From contig NZ_CAMLHX010000020.1 of NCBI RefSeq assembly GCF_946479965.1, positions 1 through 64,000 of the forward strand: a stretch of DNA of 64,000 nucleotides, read 5' to 3'. Origin of the DNA: an uncultured Mucilaginibacter sp. (GTDB lineage Bacteria; Bacteroidota; Bacteroidia; Sphingobacteriales; Sphingobacteriaceae). Shown here one piece after another: positions 28,690 through 36,627 of this stretch (within the stretch, counting starts at the first letter, position 1; every line of letters begins with the position of its first letter). The notes beneath the pieces were generated by a model. It worked only from the letters and a program-made list of their open reading frames with translations. It made no database searches and was not told where the DNA came from. The translations under genes and the position numbers were made by a program.

Positions 28690-30186
28690 TTAGCTTTTAA
28701 GGTATTTTAATAATTGATTGGCGGCTACGTTGCCAGAAATAATAGCAGGGGGTACGCCTGGACCGGGTACTGTCAAATGACCGGCAAAAAATAGGTTGTC
28801 AACTTTTTTACTTCGGATGGATGGTTTAAGTATAGCCGTCTGCCTTAAAGTATTTGCCAGCCCGTAAGCGTTTCCGGCAAATGCGTTATAGTCGCCTTTA
28901 AAATCCGCTATACAGTAACTTTTTTTATAATCAAGCTGATCGTTAATACTTTCACCACAATAAGCTTCAAGTCGTTTCAAAACAGTATCGAAATATTGCT
29001 CTCGTATTTCCTCCGCATCTAATACGTCTACAGCTAATGGCATTAGTATAAATATATTTTCGTGGCCTTCAGGAGCCACGCTATCATCAGTTTTTGACGT
29101 GCAACAAACGTAAAAGAGAGGTTTTGATGGCCACTTGGGCTCGCGATAAATCTCCTGTGCATGCACCTGGAGATCTTCGTCGAAAAACAAGTTATGATGC
29201 TTAAGTTTTTCAATTTTCTTCTTTACGCCCAAGTAAAATATCAAAGCAGACGGTGCCATTACCCTGGTTTGCCAATAGTTGGGCGTATAGTTGCGGTATT
29301 GCGGTCTCAACAGTTGCTGATCTATATGATGGTAATCTGCACTGCCTATCACTCCGTCAACCACACGATTACCAACATTTGTATGGATATATGATATTTT
29401 TCTATCTCTTATGTCAAACCCGGTAACGGTTACATCGGTATAAAATTTAACACCCTGTCTTTCTGCTACGGTCTGCATAGCTTGGATAACGCTGCCGAAG
29501 CCACCTTTGGGATACCATGTACCTAATGCAAGGCCGGCATAGTTCATTAAACTGTAAAGCGCGGGCGTATCCTCTGCCATTGCGCCCAAGAACAAAGCAG
29601 GGAACTCCATAAGCGCCTTTAGTTTGGGGTGTTTAAAGTATCTCTTTACGTGCGCGCTTAGCGATGTAAAAACCTGGAGCTTTAATAACCCCTTCGCCAG
29701 ATCCATATCAGCAAACTCTGTGAGTGACAAGCCGGGTTTATAAACCAGTTTATTGATGCCGATGTTATATTTATAAGCGGCCTCGCTCAAAAATTTTTGT
29801 AAAGCTACCGCAGCGCCTTTTTCAATTTGCTCAAAAATATCCGCTAACTGTTCCAAATTTTCGGGCACTTCCAGCACGTCATCCCGACCGAAAATGACAG
29901 CATATTGCGGATCTAAAGCGCTAAGCTTATAAAAGTCGGCAGGCTTGTAACCCATATCGCCAAAGAACTTTTCAAATACATCAGGCATCCAGTACCAGCT
30001 TGGGCCCATATCAAAAGTGTAGCCATTATCAGTATGTATTTGCCTCGCCCGCCCGCCTACGGTAGCGTTTTTTTCATAAACGCTCACCGTACAACCAGCC
30101 TTTGCAAGGTATGAGGCCGCGCTTAGCCCTGCGAAGCCCGAACCGATAACTGCTATATGCTTATTTTGGTAGTCGGTACACATCAT
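28690..30186 (-). CDS. crtI: Phytoene desaturase
   Basis: A 498-residue FAD-dependent desaturase that converts phytoene to lycopene. The N-terminal dinucleotide site GSGFAGLSAASYLAKAG and the C-terminal FFAGHLTVPGPGVPPAIISG are typical of CrtI. The start overlaps the regulator's stop by four bases (ATGA), and two adjacent ATG codons are possible starts; the difference is one residue. Confidence 0.95.
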   Translation of the reverse strand: MMCTDYQNKHIAVIGSGFAGLSAASYLAKAGCTVSVYEKNATVGGRARQIHTDNGYTFDMGPSWYWMPDVFEKFFGDMGYKPADFYKLSALDPQYAVIFGRDDVLEVPENLEQLADIFEQIEKGAAVALQKFLSEAAYKYNIGINKLVYKPGLSLTEFADMDLAKGLLKLQVFTSLSAHVKRYFKHPKLKALMEFPALFLGAMAEDTPALYSLMNYAGLALGTWYPKGGFGSVIQAMQTVAERQGVKFYTDVTVTGFDIRDRKISYIHTNVGNRVVDGVIGSADYHHIDQQLLRPQYRNYTPNYWQTRVMAPSALIFYLGVKKKIEKLKHHNLFFDEDLQVHAQEIYREPKWPSKPLFYVCCTSKTDDSVAPEGHENIFILMPLAVDVLDAEEIREQYFDTVLKRLEAYCGESINDQLDYKKSYCIADFKGDYNAFAGNAYGLANTLRQTAILKPSIRSKKVDNLFFAGHLTVPGPGVPPAIISGNVAANQLLKYLKS

Positions 30187-31073
30187 GAATTAGCAATAAC
30201 TTGTTCAAAAGCACCAGGTGACTCCAACCATTTCACATTGGCAGGGTAGTTTATTCCACTCAGTACTTTTTTGTTACCGGATACGTAAATATTTGTATTT
30301 GGAAACTGCTTAGCTAACTCGTTCAGATACACTTGTGCGTTTGCAAGCGGGCGTATGCGGGTCATAAAAAAGAGCAGATTCTGTGGTTGGGTAGCCTCTG
30401 AAGTATTGATAAGGGATGGCAAGGGAACCTTGGCACCCAGATAGATTACCTGCCGGCCATTAGCTCTGAGCAGATAGCTTGCCAGCAACAAACCAATATC
30501 ATGATCTTCATCTTCGGGTAAAAAAAGCATCCATTTGGCTGCGGCGGCATCTTGTCGGCCGCTGCAACCGTCTATGGCTGTAAAAAGTTTCTGACGGATG
30601 ATTTGTGACAGGAAATGCTCCTGCGACGGGCACATGCCGCCATTTAACCACATCAATCCCATCCTGACCAACATGGGATAAATTACAAGCTTGTATGTAT
30701 TTAATAAACCGCTCTGATTAATACATGCGGATATTAGCGAGCTTATTTTCTGCTCGTTGTATATTAAAGTGTTGTTAATTATCTGCGATATAAAAAATTC
30801 GTAGCGGTCGTCCGCGGAATTATTTTGGTCGATATCCTTTAGCAATAATTCATTCATCTCATCTTTACTCAACCCACAAGCCTGCGAAATTTTATGGCCT
30901 GCGTGATAAAGGCCTGAAATGCAGAGTAGGCGCTTTAGCTGCTCATCATCGTAAAAACGTGTATTTCCGGTTGTGCGTGAGGGAGTAAGCGCACCATAAC
31001 GGCGTTCCCAAATCCTTATGTTGTGAACGGATATGCCGGACAGCTGCTCTAGATCGGAAATAGAATATTGCAT
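30183..31073 (-). CDS. CarH-like B12-binding MerR family regulator
   Basis: A 296-residue repressor-type regulator heading the carotenoid operon. Residues 1–70 form a MerR winged helix (YSISDLEQLSGISVHNIRIW and NTRFYDDEQ). The middle has W142, then E152-H153, matching the Wx9EH motif that caps adenosylcobalamin in CarH. EDHDIG at 189–194 fits the ExHxxG motif with the cobalt-ligand His (H191), and a Rossmann-like C-terminal domain completes it. By analogy, light would break the Co–C bond, release the DNA and turn on pigment genes. That it uses adenosylcobalamin and senses light is inference from motifs. Confidence 0.9.
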   Translation of the reverse strand: MQYSISDLEQLSGISVHNIRIWERRYGALTPSRTTGNTRFYDDEQLKRLLCISGLYHAGHKISQACGLSKDEMNELLLKDIDQNNSADDRYEFFISQIINNTLIYNEQKISSLISACINQSGLLNTYKLVIYPMLVRMGLMWLNGGMCPSQEHFLSQIIRQKLFTAIDGCSGRQDAAAAKWMLFLPEDEDHDIGLLLASYLLRANGRQVIYLGAKVPLPSLINTSEATQPQNLLFFMTRIRPLANAQVYLNELAKQFPNTNIYVSGNKKVLSGINYPANVKWLESPGAFEQVIANS

Positions 31074-31074
31074 T

Positions 31075-31109
31075 TTTGTCTAAATTTATTATCAACAAAT
31101 CTAGACAAA
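31075..31109 (-). promoter_or_regulatory. Inverted-repeat operator overlapping the carotenoid operon promoter
   Basis: TTTGTCTAAATTT at 31075–31087 and AAATCTAGACAAA at 31097–31109 are inverted repeats matching in 12 of 13 positions, with a nine-base spacer. On the minus strand the upstream arm includes TAGATTTG, an exact match to the TAnnTTTG promoter element. The site lies one base upstream of the regulator's own ATG. It is the obvious candidate binding site for that regulator, giving autorepression of the whole operon. Confidence 0.7.
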
Positions 31110-31252
31110 TAACTCGTAATTTTTTAAAATTGTTTTACATCTCTCGCGAATTAATTCCGAAACATAAATAGCTGAGCAGATTGTGGCATTATTTTTACAG
31201 GTTAAATATCATTCTATTTTAATAAAATTATAATTTCACCAAAGAATTATTG

Positions 31253-33580
31253 ATGAACCTATTTATGTGTAAAAAAAGTCGGTTATTACTAACTGTATTA
31301 TCTTTTTTTTTAATAACTAATTTAAAAGCACAGGAAACGGACCCAAATTTGGGTATAATTCCTGCTCCGGTTTCTGTCAAAAAAAATGCGGGTAATTTTT
31401 TATTGAGTCGTGAAACAACTTTGCTTGCAGACAGCGTTGATAATAAAGCGGTGTTATTTTTGGTGGATTATCTGCAAAATAAAACGGTGTTGCGTATTCA
31501 ACCCAAACATTTTTCAGGACAAAGCAGCAACAATAGCCTGGTGTTAACCAGTATTGGTTCTGAAACTTTACCGGCCGAAGGCTATCGCCTAACCATAACA
31601 CCTCAAAACATTACTATAGTTGGTAAAGGTGCCGGCTTATTTTATGGGATACAAACACTTATTCAACTTATTCCTTTTGATCACACGGCAGCAATAACCC
31701 TTCCCTGCGCGCAGATAGAAGATTTTCCCCGTTTTAAATATCGTGGTTTTATGCTGGATGTTTCGCGTCACTTTTTCTCAGTGGCTTACATCAAAAAGTA
31801 TCTTGATCTGATGGCCACCTACAAACTGAACAATTTCCACTGGCATTTAAGTGATGACCAGGGATGGCGGGTTGAGATCAAAAAATATCCCAAGTTGACA
31901 GAAATAGCAAGCCGGCGTTTTGAAACCTTAATAGGCAACTATCATGACCGACAGCCGCAGCAATTTGACAATACACCGTACGGTGGTTTTTATACGCAGG
32001 ATGAGATACGTGATGTTGTGCGCTACGCGGCTGCAAAATATATTAACATCATCCCCGAAATTGATATGCCCGGCCACTCAAAGGCCGCCCTTACGGCTTA
32101 CCCTGAATTTGGGTGCAACGCGCCCGATACTTATACAGTATCAGGCACCTGGAGCGAAAGGCATGATGTATTTTGCCCCACCGAGGCGACTTTTACTTTT
32201 TTGCAGGATATATTGAGCGAACTGATGACCTTGTTCCCCGGAAAGTATATCCATATAGGGGGCGATGAAGTTGCTAAAGACGATTGGAAAGCAAACGCAT
32301 TCTCTCAGCAATTGATAAAGCGTTTAAAGTTGAAGGACGAAAAAGGCCTGCAAAGTTATTTTATACGTCGCATGGAAGAGTTTGTTAACTCAAAAGGACG
32401 TGTAGTTATTGGATGGGATGAAATATTAGATGGCGGTATCGCGCCAAATGCAAGTGTAATGAGCTGGCGCGGCGAAGCGGGTGGTATTGATGCTGCTCAG
32501 CAAGGGCATGATGTTATTATGGCACCAAGCAATCAGGCGCTTTATTTAGACCATACACAAGGAACTAACTTGAATACTGAACCTGTGGGAATAGGCGGCA
32601 ACGCCCCTATTCAGAAAACATATAATTATAACCCGGTTCCTGCACAGCTAACGCCGGATCAGCAGAAATATATAATAGGTGTGCAGGCTAATTTATGGAA
32701 CGAGTATATTGCTACGCCGAATAAAGTAGAGTATATGCTGCTGCCGCGATTTATGGCCCTATCAGAAATTGCCTGGACGCCGTTAGCCAATAAGAGCTTT
32801 ACTGATTTTATGGAGGTAAGAATACCTCAGCATCTGGCTGTTCTTGAAAAAAACAATTACAACTATCGCGTTCCCGGTACCATTGGAGCAAAAGACACCA
32901 TAATGTTTGGCAGTCAACTCACCGCGCAGCTAAAACCATCGGTAAAAGGTGCTAAAGTATATTATACTATTGACGGCTACACCCCAAATGAAACGGATCT
33001 GGAATATTCTGTACCACTTAATTTTAATATCCCGCCTAATCAATACCGCGAATTGCAAACGATTGTAATAACCCCCGCCGGAAAAAGAAGCACAGCAACC
33101 AAAACCGTTGTTTATAATAAAACGCCGCTGCCTCCCGTTGATTATTTGGGTAGCAGGCAGGGCATGTTGTATCAGCTGTTTCCTGGCGAGTTCACCAGTA
33201 CACGTCAGTTAAATTTGACGACGGCAGGTTTCGATACTACACAGGTGATAAAAAGCTTTAATACATTGCCTTTTCGTAAAATAGCGTCGTCCTTTGGTGT
33301 GATCTATAATGGTTATCTTCGTGTTGACGAGGATGGTATGTATGGCTTTTCAACCCTAACTGATGATGGCTCAATGTTATTTGTTGATGATTATCCGGTG
33401 GTTGACAATGACGGACGCCATTCACCAATTGAAAAAAGCGGATCAGTGCCTTTGCAAAAGGGTTTTCATAAGATCACTATTAAATACATAGATGTACGCA
33501 TACCCGGAAAAATACAGGTTTTTATGACTATCCCGGGCAAACCTAAAGGCGAGCTATCGCCTGAATCACTTTTTTATTAA
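31253..33580 (+). CDS. Secreted beta-N-acetylhexosaminidase (GH20) with C-terminal PA14-like domain
   Basis: Releases terminal GlcNAc or GalNAc from glycans such as chitin oligomers. It has 775 residues from the ATG at 31253; a TTG one codon upstream is less likely. A signal peptide (about 1–28, ending in LKAQ) is followed by the GH20b domain, then the catalytic barrel with YRGFMLDVSRHFF and HWHLSDDQGWR. The catalytic pair is Asp338-Glu339 in GGDEV. A chitobiase-like Ig segment and a PA14-like domain (about 625–775) complete it. It is likely periplasmic or surface-exposed. The lipoprotein gene follows after six bases. Confidence 0.94.
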   Translation: MNLFMCKKSRLLLTVLSFFLITNLKAQETDPNLGIIPAPVSVKKNAGNFLLSRETTLLADSVDNKAVLFLVDYLQNKTVLRIQPKHFSGQSSNNSLVLTSIGSETLPAEGYRLTITPQNITIVGKGAGLFYGIQTLIQLIPFDHTAAITLPCAQIEDFPRFKYRGFMLDVSRHFFSVAYIKKYLDLMATYKLNNFHWHLSDDQGWRVEIKKYPKLTEIASRRFETLIGNYHDRQPQQFDNTPYGGFYTQDEIRDVVRYAAAKYINIIPEIDMPGHSKAALTAYPEFGCNAPDTYTVSGTWSERHDVFCPTEATFTFLQDILSELMTLFPGKYIHIGGDEVAKDDWKANAFSQQLIKRLKLKDEKGLQSYFIRRMEEFVNSKGRVVIGWDEILDGGIAPNASVMSWRGEAGGIDAAQQGHDVIMAPSNQALYLDHTQGTNLNTEPVGIGGNAPIQKTYNYNPVPAQLTPDQQKYIIGVQANLWNEYIATPNKVEYMLLPRFMALSEIAWTPLANKSFTDFMEVRIPQHLAVLEKNNYNYRVPGTIGAKDTIMFGSQLTAQLKPSVKGAKVYYTIDGYTPNETDLEYSVPLNFNIPPNQYRELQTIVITPAGKRSTATKTVVYNKTPLPPVDYLGSRQGMLYQLFPGEFTSTRQLNLTTAGFDTTQVIKSFNTLPFRKIASSFGVIYNGYLRVDEDGMYGFSTLTDDGSMLFVDDYPVVDNDGRHSPIEKSGSVPLQKGFHKITIKYIDVRIPGKIQVFMTIPGKPKGELSPESLFY

Positions 33581-33586
33581 ATGTAA

Positions 33587-34288
33587 ATGAGAAAACTTCC
33601 GATCTTTTTAGTTCCGGTACTTTGTGTAATTATTGCCGGCTGCGGTGGTAACGACAAACCGGTAGTTAAAACACCAACTGCTAAAGCACCTACCGTAATG
33701 GCCCCTTTCCGATTTCATAAGCCCATAGAAGTATCACCCGGCCAATATTATGATGTGCTGAGCTGGGGCCGTGGAGCGGTTGATACGGGTGCGTTCATTA
33801 TTCTGCATTCTGATTCATCGGGCAGAAAGTACAACACTACAACCGGTGATCTGGATGGTAAAATAACCGACGTTTATAATACCGACATGGATGCCGACGG
33901 CAACCCTGAAATATTGATAGAAGCTAAAAGCACAGATACTACCAAATATGTAAATGTTTACGCTTTCGAGTTTAATGATAACAAAGCCCGCGAAATTGAT
34001 TTCCCGCGCCTTAAAAGTTCTAAAGCTAATTACAGGGGTAAAGACAATTTTTATATTCAGGAAGGAAAATTGATAAGGGAATTCCCTTCTTACATAGGCA
34101 AAGGTAGCGAGGCAAAACCAACGGGCGGCAAGTTTAAACTGGAATATGGCTTGAGCGGGAACGATTTCACTGTAAAAGTACTGGTAACGGATTCTACACT
34201 TAAAGAAGAACCTGTAGTACAGGCACCGGTAAAGAAAAAAGAAAGCACCAAAAAGAAAGCCAGTAAGAAAAAGAGACGGAGACGATAG
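33587..34288 (+). CDS. Lipoprotein of unknown function with basic C-terminal tail
   Basis: A 233-residue lipoprotein: the signal MRKLPIFLVPVLCVIIAGCGG has a lipobox ending at the Cys. A Pro/Thr-rich stretch follows, then a predicted beta-rich domain with one acidic Asp-rich loop (TDMDADGNPEILIEA) resembling a calcium loop. The last 25 residues are almost all Lys, Ser and Arg and could bind nucleic acid or acidic glycans. The family is not recognised. It is six bases downstream of the GH20 gene and so likely in the same operon. Confidence 0.75.
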   Translation: MRKLPIFLVPVLCVIIAGCGGNDKPVVKTPTAKAPTVMAPFRFHKPIEVSPGQYYDVLSWGRGAVDTGAFIILHSDSSGRKYNTTTGDLDGKITDVYNTDMDADGNPEILIEAKSTDTTKYVNVYAFEFNDNKAREIDFPRLKSSKANYRGKDNFYIQEGKLIREFPSYIGKGSEAKPTGGKFKLEYGLSGNDFTVKVLVTDSTLKEEPVVQAPVKKKESTKKKASKKKRRRR

Positions 34289-34312
34289 TTAAAGCTATAC
34301 AAAGTGGTTTTT

Positions 34313-34329
34313 ACCAAATAAAATTTGGT
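34313..34329 (+). terminator. Weak candidate terminator
   Basis: ACCAAAT pairs with ATTTGGT around an AAA loop. The following sequence is T-rich but not a clean T-run. Confidence 0.35.
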
Positions 34330-34365
34330 TTGATTGCTTTTTAAACAAAAAATAAAAATTTTCTA

Positions 34366-34394
34366 TTGACATATACTTTTTTGACGTATATTTA
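34366..34394 (+). promoter_or_regulatory. Promoter of the pheA leader transcript
   Basis: TTG at 34366 is followed, 18 bases later, by TATATTTA at 34387–34394, one base from the Bacteroidota TAnnTTTG consensus. Transcription would start near 34401, just ahead of the leader peptide. Confidence 0.6.
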
Positions 34395-34411
34395 CGCCAT
34401 AATTAAAAACA

Positions 34412-34477
34412 ATGAAATTTAACAATGCATATTTTTATGGTTACTACTTTTACTTTAACAGTAAAAGCCGTGACTAA
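34412..34477 (+). CDS. Phe/Tyr-rich leader peptide of pheA
   Basis: A 21-codon reading frame with the sequence MKFNNAYFYGYYFYFNSKSRD-stop (21 residues, written here in two parts: MKFNNAYFYG and YYFYFNSKSRD). Nine codons are aromatic: Phe at 3, 8, 13 and 15, and Tyr at 7, 9, 11, 12 and 14; eight of the nine residues 7–15 are Phe or Tyr. It ends 72 bases before pheA, in the classic position of an attenuator leader, and overlaps the first RNA stem. It would stall the ribosome when charged Phe or Tyr tRNA is short. Confidence 0.85.
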   Translation: MKFNNAYFYGYYFYFNSKSRD

Positions 34478-34536
34478 TATGCAAAAACATATAACAAGAA
34501 ATTGAAAAGTCCCGGCCCATACAGCCGGGATTTTTT
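34447..34536 (+). promoter_or_regulatory. pheA transcription attenuator (pause stem, antiterminator, terminator)
   Basis: Three mutually exclusive pairings are visible. The pause stem pairs CTTTTACT (34447–34454) with AGTAAAAG (34460–34467), inside the leader's aromatic codons. The antiterminator pairs AGCCGTGACT (34466–34475) with AGTCCCGGCC (34508–34517) at eight of ten positions. The terminator pairs TCCCGGC (34510–34516) with GCCGGGA (34524–34530), followed by six T residues (34531–34536). Ribosome stalling in the leader would block the pause stem and favour the antiterminator, so pheA is expressed. Confidence 0.85.
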
Positions 34537-34549
34537 GCTTAATAACATT

Positions 34550-35461
34550 ATGAAAAAAGATAAACCAAGAGTAGCTATACAGGGAATAAGGGCATCGTTC
34601 CATGAGCAGGCTGCATTTGAATATTTTGGCGAGAATATTGAAACTATTGAATGCGACTCGTTCAAGCAAACCTTTGTAGCGCTTGAAAATAAAGAAGCCG
34701 ATTATATAGTTATGGCTATTGAGAACAGTATTGCCGGTAGCATTCTGCCTAACTACTCATTGCTTTTGGGTTATAATTTTCCGGTAGTTGGCGAGGTTTA
34801 CTTACCTATACAGCTGCATTTAATGGCATTGCCTGGCGTAAAGTTCGATCAGATTAAATATGTTACCTCCCACCCTATGGCGATACGCCAGTGTAACGAC
34901 TTTTTTGACGAATATCCACATCTTAAAATTGTTGAGAGCAGTGATACTGCCGCTTGCGCCAAACGTATACGTGATGAACAGCTTACCGACACAGTTGCTG
35001 TAGCTAACATACTTGCGGCAAGGTTGTACGGATTAGATATTATTGAGCGCCGGATAGAATCAAACAAAAAGAATTATACACGTTTTCTGATTCTTACCAC
35101 GCATGACAACGTAACCAAACAAACGCCAAATAAAGCATCGTTATGTTTTCAGGTTAGCAACCAGGTTGGCGCATTGGCTAAGGTGTTGAATATTTTTGCT
35201 GATTTAGGCGTTAACATGAGCAAAATACAATCAATGCCAGTATTAGGTAAACGCCATGAGTATAATTTTTATGTTGATGTTGAATGGGATGACAGCAAGC
35301 AGTATGATGCGGCTGTGAAGCAAGTACTTAAGTACACCCACAACTTTAATATCTTGGGTGAGTACGCCCGCTACGAAGAAGAAGCTGAAAAAACAACTAT
35401 CGCAGCAAAAGCAGAAAAACCTGCACGCAAGTACATAAGTATAAAAAAATTAAATAAATAG
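34550..35461 (+). CDS. pheA: Prephenate dehydratase
   Basis: Converts prephenate to phenylpyruvate for Phe synthesis. The 303-residue protein begins at the ATG after the terminator (MKKDKPRVAIQGIRASFHEQAA); the longer frame from 34502 would run through the terminator and is rejected. The dehydratase has the TRF motif in NYTRFLIL near residue 185. An ACT domain follows (SNQVGALAKVLNIFADLGVNM) and would bind Phe for feedback control. The last 30 residues form a Lys/Ala-rich tail. It is the first gene of the aromatic block pheA, DAHPS/CM, aroA, aroC. Confidence 0.94.
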   Translation: MKKDKPRVAIQGIRASFHEQAAFEYFGENIETIECDSFKQTFVALENKEADYIVMAIENSIAGSILPNYSLLLGYNFPVVGEVYLPIQLHLMALPGVKFDQIKYVTSHPMAIRQCNDFFDEYPHLKIVESSDTAACAKRIRDEQLTDTVAVANILAARLYGLDIIERRIESNKKNYTRFLILTTHDNVTKQTPNKASLCFQVSNQVGALAKVLNIFADLGVNMSKIQSMPVLGKRHEYNFYVDVEWDDSKQYDAAVKQVLKYTHNFNILGEYARYEEEAEKTTIAAKAEKPARKYISIKKLNK

Positions 35462-35497
35462 AACAGATTTACAGACATTCGCAACCAAATTAAAACG

Positions 35498-36625
35498 ATG
35501 AAACTTAATTTAAACATACAGCCGCTAAACACATGGATAAACGGCGGAAGTGAGCCCCTGTTAATTGCAGGTCCATGCAGCGCCGAAACTGAGGACCAGT
35601 TAGTGGCTACAGCACATTTATTAAAAAGTACAGGTAAAATTGCTGCCCTACGTGCAGGTATCTGGAAACCACGCACCCGCCCAGGCGAGTTTGAAGGAAT
35701 TGGCAGCATCGGTTTGGAGTGGTTAAAACGCGCCAAAGCAGAAACGGGCTTGCCTACTGCTGTTGAAGTGGCAACCGCCAAACACGTTGAAGAAGCATTG
35801 GCAGCAGGTGTAGATATTCTGTGGGTTGGCGCTCGTTCAACTGCAAATCCTTTTACTGTACAGGAAATTGCCGACGCATTAAAAGGTACTGATGTACCGG
35901 TAATGGTTAAAAACCCTGTAAACCCTGATATTTCATTGTGGATAGGTGCGTTAGAGCGTATCAACAACGCGGGTATAACTAAACTGGCGGCTATTCACCG
36001 CGGTTTCTCATCTTACGAAAAATCAGCTTTCCGTAATGAGCCAATGTGGGATATCGCTATTCATCTGAAAACTTTAGCACCACACCTGCCTATTATCTGC
36101 GATCCGAGTCACATTACCGGCAACCGCGATCTGATAGGTTATGTATCGCAAAAAGCGCTTGACCTTGATATGCAGGGATTGATGATTGAGTCGCACATTG
36201 ACCCAAGTGTAGCCTGGACAGACGCTAAACAACAAGTTACTCCGGCTGCTTTGGCTGAATTGATTGACCGGTTGGTGCTGCGTAAACCAGAAGCTGGAAG
36301 CGCTATTGTTAAAGATAAATTACACGATCTGCGTGGAAATATTGACAAGATTGACGATCTGTTAATTCAGAAAATTGCCGAGCGCATGAAAATTGCTGAA
36401 GAGATTGGCACCTACAAACGTGATAACAACATTACCATTTTGCAGGTAAATCGTTGGGATGAGATCTTACAAAAAGCCATTAGCTACGGTAAAGCTTTAA
36501 AATTAAGCGAAGAATTTACAGAGAAATTTTTAGAGCTGATACATAACGAATCTATCCGCAGACAAACTGAGATCATGAACAAAGATCAGGCTGGTCAGCA
36601 GGCAGAAAAACTTACACACGCTTAA
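35498..36625 (+). CDS. Bifunctional DAHP synthase–chorismate mutase (type II AroQ)
   Basis: A 375-residue fusion. Residues 1–265 are a DAHP synthase (3-deoxy-7-phosphoheptulonate synthase) with LLIAGPCSAETEDQ, AGIWKPRTRPGEF and the metal-site regions CDPSHITG and MIESHIDPS. Residues about 275–360 are an all-helical AroQ chorismate mutase (LRGNIDKIDDLLIQKIAERMKIAEEIG). It joins entry to the shikimate pathway with the Phe/Tyr branch point. It follows pheA by 36 bases and aroA by two bases, so it is in the operon controlled by the attenuator. Confidence 0.95.
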   Translation: MKLNLNIQPLNTWINGGSEPLLIAGPCSAETEDQLVATAHLLKSTGKIAALRAGIWKPRTRPGEFEGIGSIGLEWLKRAKAETGLPTAVEVATAKHVEEALAAGVDILWVGARSTANPFTVQEIADALKGTDVPVMVKNPVNPDISLWIGALERINNAGITKLAAIHRGFSSYEKSAFRNEPMWDIAIHLKTLAPHLPIICDPSHITGNRDLIGYVSQKALDLDMQGLMIESHIDPSVAWTDAKQQVTPAALAELIDRLVLRKPEAGSAIVKDKLHDLRGNIDKIDDLLIQKIAERMKIAEEIGTYKRDNNITILQVNRWDEILQKAISYGKALKLSEEFTEKFLELIHNESIRRQTEIMNKDQAGQQAEKLTHA

Positions 36626-36627
36626 AA

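Noticed and set aside
31075..31109. Terminator hairpin upstream of the regulator gene
   Set aside because: The inverted repeat has an AT-rich stem without a T-run, and it overlaps a promoter element, so an operator is the better reading.
34502..34549. Upstream extension of pheA
   Set aside because: The extension would translate through the terminator hairpin and adds no family residues.
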